9,734 nt of DNA from Ruminococcus sp. (GTDB taxonomy: Bacteria > Bacillota > Clostridia > Oscillospirales > Ruminococcaceae): NCBI GenBank assembly GCA_024697705.1, contig JAILFF010000214.1:1-9734 (forward strand). Reading direction: 5' to 3'. Shown piece by piece: positions 6,203 through 9,734 of the stretch. Positions within the stretch are counted from its first letter, which is position 1, and each line of letters opens with the position of its first letter. A program made the position numbers and the translations under genes. The notes below the pieces were generated by a model, which saw only the letters and a program-made list of their open reading frames with translations, ran no database searches and was not told the origin of the DNA.

Positions 6203-6883
6203 ATGTCATTGATAAATAACGAGGAGCTGACAGCCCATGTCAGGGAACTTATCGGCGCCGAATATGTCCTCGCCGAGAACAGCGAAGGCTCCCCGCGTTT
6301 TGAAAGAGAGCTTTACGGCAGATTTATTATAAGCGTTACCGTTACGGGGATAGATACCGCGAACAATTCCGTGCTTTCAAAAGTAAGGCTTGAACGAAAG
6401 GCGGAGCCGCGTGAGATATATGAGGACGTTTTTGAATGGACGGAGCTTGAAAGCAAGGTCGTTCCCGAGGACGTGCTGACAGGCAAGCTCAATACGTTCA
6501 ATGTGATAGCCCGACTCTGCATCGAGCGCCCCGAGGAGGACGGTATGCTCTTCGTGTGGGGCATCAAATCCCCCGACGAGGAATCGGAGGAGGATGCCGA
6601 TCTCTACACCAAAAACGACATTGATATCGTCTACAATATCGACACCGATTATTTCTCGCTGAGCATCGACACCGACTATTTCTTCGACAGCGACGCCGAT
6701 CAGAAGCAGTACGCCGCCGATCTTCTCACCGAGCTGAAGCACTTCATGCGCAACACGGGGCTCGACACCCATGTGCTCCTGAGCCTTGACGAGATGTCGA
6801 GCTACAATCTCTTCTCCGAGTTTGAAGACCTTGAAACGCTTTACGCCGCCGCGAGAATGATACTCTTAGGGTACAGCAGATAA
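6203..6883 (+). CDS. acidic conserved-type hypothetical protein
   Basis: I do not recognise this 226-residue protein. It has no signal peptide, membrane segment or metal-binding cysteine cluster and is strongly acidic, most of all around 121-165. That stretch contains a short internal repeat, IDTDYFSLSIDTDYF (146-160). Predicted strands alternate with polar segments in the first 120 residues (FIISVTVTG, VIARLCIE, MLFVWGIK), and the last 60 residues look helical. The composition suggests a soluble cytosolic protein, perhaps a partner or adaptor, but this is only inference. It follows a consensus promoter and a good Shine-Dalgarno, so it should be well expressed. Its TAA stop shares one base with the ATG of the HAD gene, implying coupled translation. 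Confidence 0.8.
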   Translation: MSLINNEELTAHVRELIGAEYVLAENSEGSPRFERELYGRFIISVTVTGIDTANNSVLSKVRLERKAEPREIYEDVFEWTELESKVVPEDVLTGKLNTFNVIARLCIERPEEDGMLFVWGIKSPDEESEEDADLYTKNDIDIVYNIDTDYFSLSIDTDYFFDSDADQKQYAADLLTELKHFMRNTGLDTHVLLSLDEMSSYNLFSEFEDLETLYAAARMILLGYSR

Positions 6884-7560
6884 TGGCGGCGGTTCTTAAG
6901 GGCGTGCTGTTCGATATGGACGGGCTCATGATCGACACCGAAAAGCTGCTTGTAAGATTCTGGTGCGAATCGGCGCGGAGCTTCGGCTTCCCGATGACGC
7001 AGGAGCACGTTCTGGGCATACGTTCGCTTTCGAGAAAGTACGCCGAGCCGCATTTGAAGTCGATATTCGGCGAGGATTTCGATTTCCCCGCCGTGAGAGC
7101 GCACCGCATCGAGATAATGAACGCCTATATCGACGAGCACGGCATAGAGGTTAAGCCGGGACTGACCGAGCTGCTTGACGCCATCGCCGAAAGGGGCTTG
7201 AAATGCGCCGTCTGTACCGCCACCGACCGCGCAAGGACGGAGCGGTATCTCAAAAGCATCGGCGTATACGACCGCTTTGACGCTTTTGTCTGCGGCGATA
7301 TGATAAAAAACGGCAAGCCCGACCCCGATATCTACATCGAGGGCGCGGCGGCACTGGGGCTTTCGCCTTCCGAATGTCTGGCGCTTGAGGATTCTCCGAA
7401 CGGCATTGAATCTGCATGGCGGGCGGGGTGTCTGCCCGTGATGGTGCCCGATCTTTCGGAGCCCGACGAAGAAGTAAAGGGCAAGCTGCACGCCGTCTGC
7501 GGGAGCCTTGATAAAGTTACAGCTGTTATTGACGCGCTCAAGTCGTTGCAGCCGCAATAA
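6883..7560 (+). CDS. HAD-superfamily hydrolase, beta-phosphoglucomutase-like
   Basis: This is a 225-residue cytosolic haloacid dehalogenase-type protein of subfamily IA. Members remove or move phosphate on sugars and other small phosphorylated compounds. Motif I is LFDMDGLMIDTE with nucleophile Asp11 and acid/base Asp13. Motif II lies in VCTATDRAR (110-118, Thr112 or Thr114). Motif III is Lys145 in NGKPDPDIY. Motif IV is ALEDSPNGIESA with Glu169 and Asp170. The helical cap between about 17 and 90 matches the PGM-like group. The motifs do not separate a phosphatase from a mutase. It starts inside the stop codon of the previous gene, and no separate promoter is visible. No terminator hairpin follows before the next promoter at 7596. 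Confidence 0.9.
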   Translation: MAAVLKGVLFDMDGLMIDTEKLLVRFWCESARSFGFPMTQEHVLGIRSLSRKYAEPHLKSIFGEDFDFPAVRAHRIEIMNAYIDEHGIEVKPGLTELLDAIAERGLKCAVCTATDRARTERYLKSIGVYDRFDAFVCGDMIKNGKPDPDIYIEGAAALGLSPSECLALEDSPNGIESAWRAGCLPVMVPDLSEPDEEVKGKLHAVCGSLDKVTAVIDALKSLQPQ

Positions 7561-7595
7561 ATGAAATAAAATTAATATTTTTAGCAAAAAAAGTA

Positions 7596-7624
7596 TTGAC
7601 AAAATGCTTGTTTTGGTGTATAGT
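7596..7624 (+). promoter_or_regulatory. sigma-A promoter
   Basis: TTGACA (7596-7601) and TATAGT (7619-7624, one mismatch to TATAAT) are 17 nt apart in AT-rich DNA. The start would be near 7631, leaving a 35-nt leader. It gives the 140-residue gene its own transcript. Confidence 0.85.
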
Positions 7625-7665
7625 TATATAGGAAAATTATTTTTTATTCGAGGGGAAATAAAAAA

Positions 7666-8088
7666 ATGGAAAGAAAACTCATAACGTTTATAACGATACT
7701 TATTGTATTTATCGGTCTGCCGTATATCATTTATATGATGTACATCAATCATCAGGACGATCTGTTCAGAACGCTCACCGAGTATTCGAGCTACACGACG
7801 CTCGATAAGAACTACGACATAAAGGTAATGAAGTATCAGGGCGTAACGGGCGGCGAGGAGCTTTACAACTTTAAGTTCTATATCGTTGACAATTCTACCG
7901 ATACCAAGTATTTCATCAAGAACCTGAACGTCAGCGCATACGGCACCGACATTCAGTACAAGGAGGACACGGAGCTCGGTCGCTACGATGTAAAGATCAT
8001 GATCCATTCGGCGTCAAAGGACGAAATGCTCACGGTCGATCTTAAGGAGCTGCGCATCAAGGGACAGAAAGTCCGCGCATTGTTCTGA
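7666..8088 (+). CDS. small membrane-anchored protein of unknown function
   Basis: I do not recognise this 140-residue protein. Residues 5-27 form one hydrophobic helix (LITFITILIVFIGLPYIIYMMYI) after the short basic start MERK. There is no lipobox cysteine or evident cleavage site, so it is probably an uncleaved anchor with the rest outside the cytoplasm. The remaining 110 residues alternate short beta strands (YDIKVMKY, YNFKFYIVD, YFIKNLNVSAYG, YDVKIMI, MLTVDLKELRI), suggesting a small beta-sandwich-like domain. There are no cysteines and no catalytic motif. The start ATG 7666 has AGGGG at 7651-7655. It is a single-gene unit between its own promoter and a strong terminator, converging on the EAL gene. 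Confidence 0.8.
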   Translation: MERKLITFITILIVFIGLPYIIYMMYINHQDDLFRTLTEYSSYTTLDKNYDIKVMKYQGVTGGEELYNFKFYIVDNSTDTKYFIKNLNVSAYGTDIQYKEDTELGRYDVKIMIHSASKDEMLTVDLKELRIKGQKVRALF

Positions 8089-8108
8089 TATAATTAAACA
8101 GCTTAAAA

Positions 8109-8142
8109 CCCCCGTTTCATTATCGGAACGGGGGACTTTTTT
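8109..8142 (+). terminator. rho-independent terminator
   Basis: CCCCCGTTTC (8109-8118) pairs with GGAACGGGGG (8125-8134), including one T-G wobble, around the loop ATTATC. Six T residues follow at 8137-8142. It closes the 140-residue gene 20 nt after its stop. On the minus strand only a short TTTT follows the stem, so it might weakly serve the converging EAL gene as well. Confidence 0.9.
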
Positions 8143-8164
8143 ATAGTTAATGTTAATAATGAAA

Positions 8165-8235
8165 AGTGAACAGTCGGTGTTTTGCAATCGTTCGGCACGA
8201 TATCCTCCGCGAAGTGTACACCATAACTGTTCACT
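8165..8235. repeat. inverted repeat in the convergent intergenic gap
   Basis: AGTGAACAGT (8165-8174) is the exact complement of ACTGTTCACT (8226-8235). Pairing resumes inward with GGTGT (8176-8180) and ACACC (8218-8222) after a small bulge. The right arm overlaps the last codons of the EAL gene, so it may form a 3' end structure for that transcript. It may also be a small interspersed repeat. No T-run accompanies it. Confidence 0.5.
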
Positions 8236-8247
8236 GTTCACTGTTCA
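8227..8247. repeat. three tandem copies of CTGTTCA
   Basis: The 7-bp unit repeats exactly at 8227-8233, 8234-8240 and 8241-8247. It encodes the end of the EAL protein (NSEQ and stop on the minus strand). Because 7 is not a multiple of 3, gain or loss of one unit could alter the C-terminus. Confidence 0.75.
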
Positions 8248-9734
8248 ATGTTTCGCCGTCATCATAGCAGCCGATAAGCCGCATGAAGCTGTCCTTCGGG
8301 ATAGGACGCGAGAAGAAATAGCCCTGTAAATAATCCACACCGATGCTTTTCAGCAGATCGAGCTGCGCCTGCGTTTCCACGCCCTCGACGAGTATCTTTA
8401 AGCCCATCTGCTTTATCATTCTGACCGTATTTTCAAGTATTATCCGCCCAAGCTCGCTTTTCTCGGCGCTCCAAAGTATGCTCTTGTCGATCTTGACGAT
8501 ATCGAAATTCAGCGAGAATACCGACTGGATATTGGAATACCCCGTGCCGTAATCGTCCATCGAGAACAAAAAGCCCTCGCGTTTCAGGGCGTTTACGGTC
8601 TTGCTCAGCAGCCGATAGTCTCCCGCGGCTACCGATTCGGTTATCTCAAAATTGATAAGCCGCTTGTCAACGCCGATGTCGTTGGCGATGTCGATGATCC
8701 TTTCGACAAATCCCGGACGCATACACTGCAATACCGACAGATTCACGTTAATGTTCTCCACGCCGCAGGACGTTGGCCTGCCCGTTTTCAGGAATTTGCA
8801 GACTTCTTTCAGCACGAAGTCGTCAAGCTCGTCGATCATGCCGATGTGCTCGGCAACGGGTATGAACTCGCTCGGGTAAACGTGCCCGATGATGCTGTCG
8901 TGAAGCCTCAGAAGCGCTTCGGCGCCGTGCAGAGTGCCGTCAAGATGATAGGTCGGCTGATAGTAGACCTCGAAGGTGTGTTCTGCAATGCCGCGGGCTA
9001 TCGCCTTTTCCACGGAGGCGCGGCGCAGCAGGTAGTCGAGGTCGCTGCCCTTAAGGACGGTTTTCTCGATGTTTGACGGAACGGGGCTGTCTGCCATATA
9101 AAGCGCATCGGAGGAGCTTGCGATCCTGAGCGGTATCTCGGCGGACATGACCACGGCGTTCAGCAGGACGATCGAGTCTCTGAAATGCCACGGAGCCTCG
9201 AATCGTGAGCTGATCTTGTCCGTAAGCTCGTCGGTCTCTTCTTCGGTATAGTCAAAGAGCGTGAGCATGAATGCCGAAGGCGAAGCTAAGTAGATGCAGT
9301 ATCTCGGCAGGAATTTTTTCAGGAATTCCGCAACTATTGTCTGCATCGTCTCGCCGTTCTCGCCGTTGGAGGAACGTTCGATAACATCTGTATTCGTAAT
9401 TTTCACGCAGATTAGCTGCATGACGCGCTTGTTGACAAGGTAGGCGTTAAGATCGTTTTCGAGCGCCATGCGGTTGTATACGCCCGTTCCCGCGTCGATG
9501 CGGTCTTCCTCGCTCTCTATCGAGATCATCACGCCGAGCAGAGAAAGCGCTTCGCTGAAAAGCTCGGTCTTTATCACCACATTCAAAAGCTGGATCGTAA
9601 CTCCCGTAATGGTTATCACGACGAAGTACAGCAGGGCGACGCGCCGCCGTTTGGTGAGGGCGTCCCACGAGAACATCAGCATCATGGCGGCAAGGGAGAA
9701 GTAAACTCCGCCGCTTATATATATTGTTGCCTCC
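8231..9734 (-). CDS. membrane-bound GGDEF(degenerate)-EAL c-di-GMP phosphodiesterase, 5'-partial
   Basis: The frame stays open to the right edge, so the start is outside; numbering here is from the internal Met at 9685. Upstream residues read EATIYISGGVYFSLAA and, with the following hydrophobic run, form one membrane helix; a second spans about 16-38. A GGDEF-type domain begins at DAGTGVYNR (64-72), but the signature is replaced by SPSAF (135-139), so it should not make c-di-GMP. The EAL domain (about 225-470) keeps the residues expected for hydrolysis of c-di-GMP to pGpG: Glu256 in EALLR, Asn315 in NLS, Glu347 in EITES, Asp377-Asp378 in DDYGTGYS, Lys398 in VKID, Glu434 in EGVE and Gln454. 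It is likely an active phosphodiesterase regulated through its membrane and GGDEF parts. It converges on the 140-residue gene; its promoter is not visible. Confidence 0.9.
   Translation of the reverse strand, partial: EATIYISGGVYFSLAAMMLMFSWDALTKRRRVALLYFVVITITGVTIQLLNVVIKTELFSEALSLLGVMISIESEEDRIDAGTGVYNRMALENDLNAYLVNKRVMQLICVKITNTDVIERSSNGENGETMQTIVAEFLKKFLPRYCIYLASPSAFMLTLFDYTEEETDELTDKISSRFEAPWHFRDSIVLLNAVVMSAEIPLRIASSSDALYMADSPVPSNIEKTVLKGSDLDYLLRRASVEKAIARGIAEHTFEVYYQPTYHLDGTLHGAEALLRLHDSIIGHVYPSEFIPVAEHIGMIDELDDFVLKEVCKFLKTGRPTSCGVENINVNLSVLQCMRPGFVERIIDIANDIGVDKRLINFEITESVAAGDYRLLSKTVNALKREGFLFSMDDYGTGYSNIQSVFSLNFDIVKIDKSILWSAEKSELGRIILENTVRMIKQMGLKILVEGVETQAQLDLLKSIGVDYLQGYFFSRPIPKDSFMRLIGCYDDGETLNSEQ

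Noticed and set aside
6841..7602. 253-residue minus-strand frame opposite the HAD gene
   Set aside because: It is longer than the HAD gene itself, but the plus strand has all four HAD motifs, coupling to the previous gene and a promoter. The antisense product has no motif.

Overview
The window reads as chromosomal DNA from a gut-type anaerobic member of the Clostridia (Bacillota), most likely Oscillospiraceae/Ruminococcus-like. This rests on GC-leaning coding sequence with AT-rich intergenic gaps, HemZ-type heme enzymology, Shine-Dalgarno sites of the GGAG type, consensus sigma-A promoters, and GTAGGGGCG/CGCCCCTAC intergenic repeats that I associate from memory with such genomes. The taxonomic call is inference; no rRNA or other marker is present.

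Layout. Positions 1-654 hold no convincing complete gene. They contain the possible tail of an upstream reading frame (to 50), a long hairpin (97-135), a chain of inverted repeats (187-419), a repeat-like end motif (about 424-438) and a MITE-like element (517-620) just upstream of the first gene. Positions 655-5903 carry six tightly packed plus-strand genes, probably one transcript: an MBL-fold hydrolase, hemZ, an RlmD-type 23S rRNA uracil methyltransferase, two GNAT acetyltransferases and an alpha/beta hydrolase. The first four are joined by overlaps or a one-base gap (4 nt overlap, 17 nt overlap, 1 nt gap).

At 5910-6115, directly after the hydrolase stop codon, lies a 206-bp non-coding element with 47-nt imperfect terminal inverted repeats (40/47 matching by eye). 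It is bracketed by a perfect 9-bp direct repeat, TAAAAATCC, which looks like a target-site duplication. A consensus sigma-A promoter (TTGACA-17-TATAAT) follows nine bases later and drives a two-gene unit: an unrecognised acidic 226-residue protein and a HAD-superfamily phosphatase/phosphoglucomutase-like protein, sharing one base. A separate promoter then drives a 140-residue membrane-anchored protein of unknown function, ending at a rho-independent terminator (8109-8142). Converging from the other side is a membrane-bound c-di-GMP signalling protein with a degenerate GGDEF domain and an intact-looking EAL phosphodiesterase domain. Its reading frame stays open to the right window edge, so its N-terminus is missing.

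Functionally this is mostly housekeeping (heme synthesis, rRNA modification, small-molecule hydrolases and acetyltransferases) plus one c-di-GMP turnover protein. I see no defence, CRISPR, secretion or biosynthetic system. The most interesting content is the non-coding mobile/repeat DNA and the two uncharacterised proteins.
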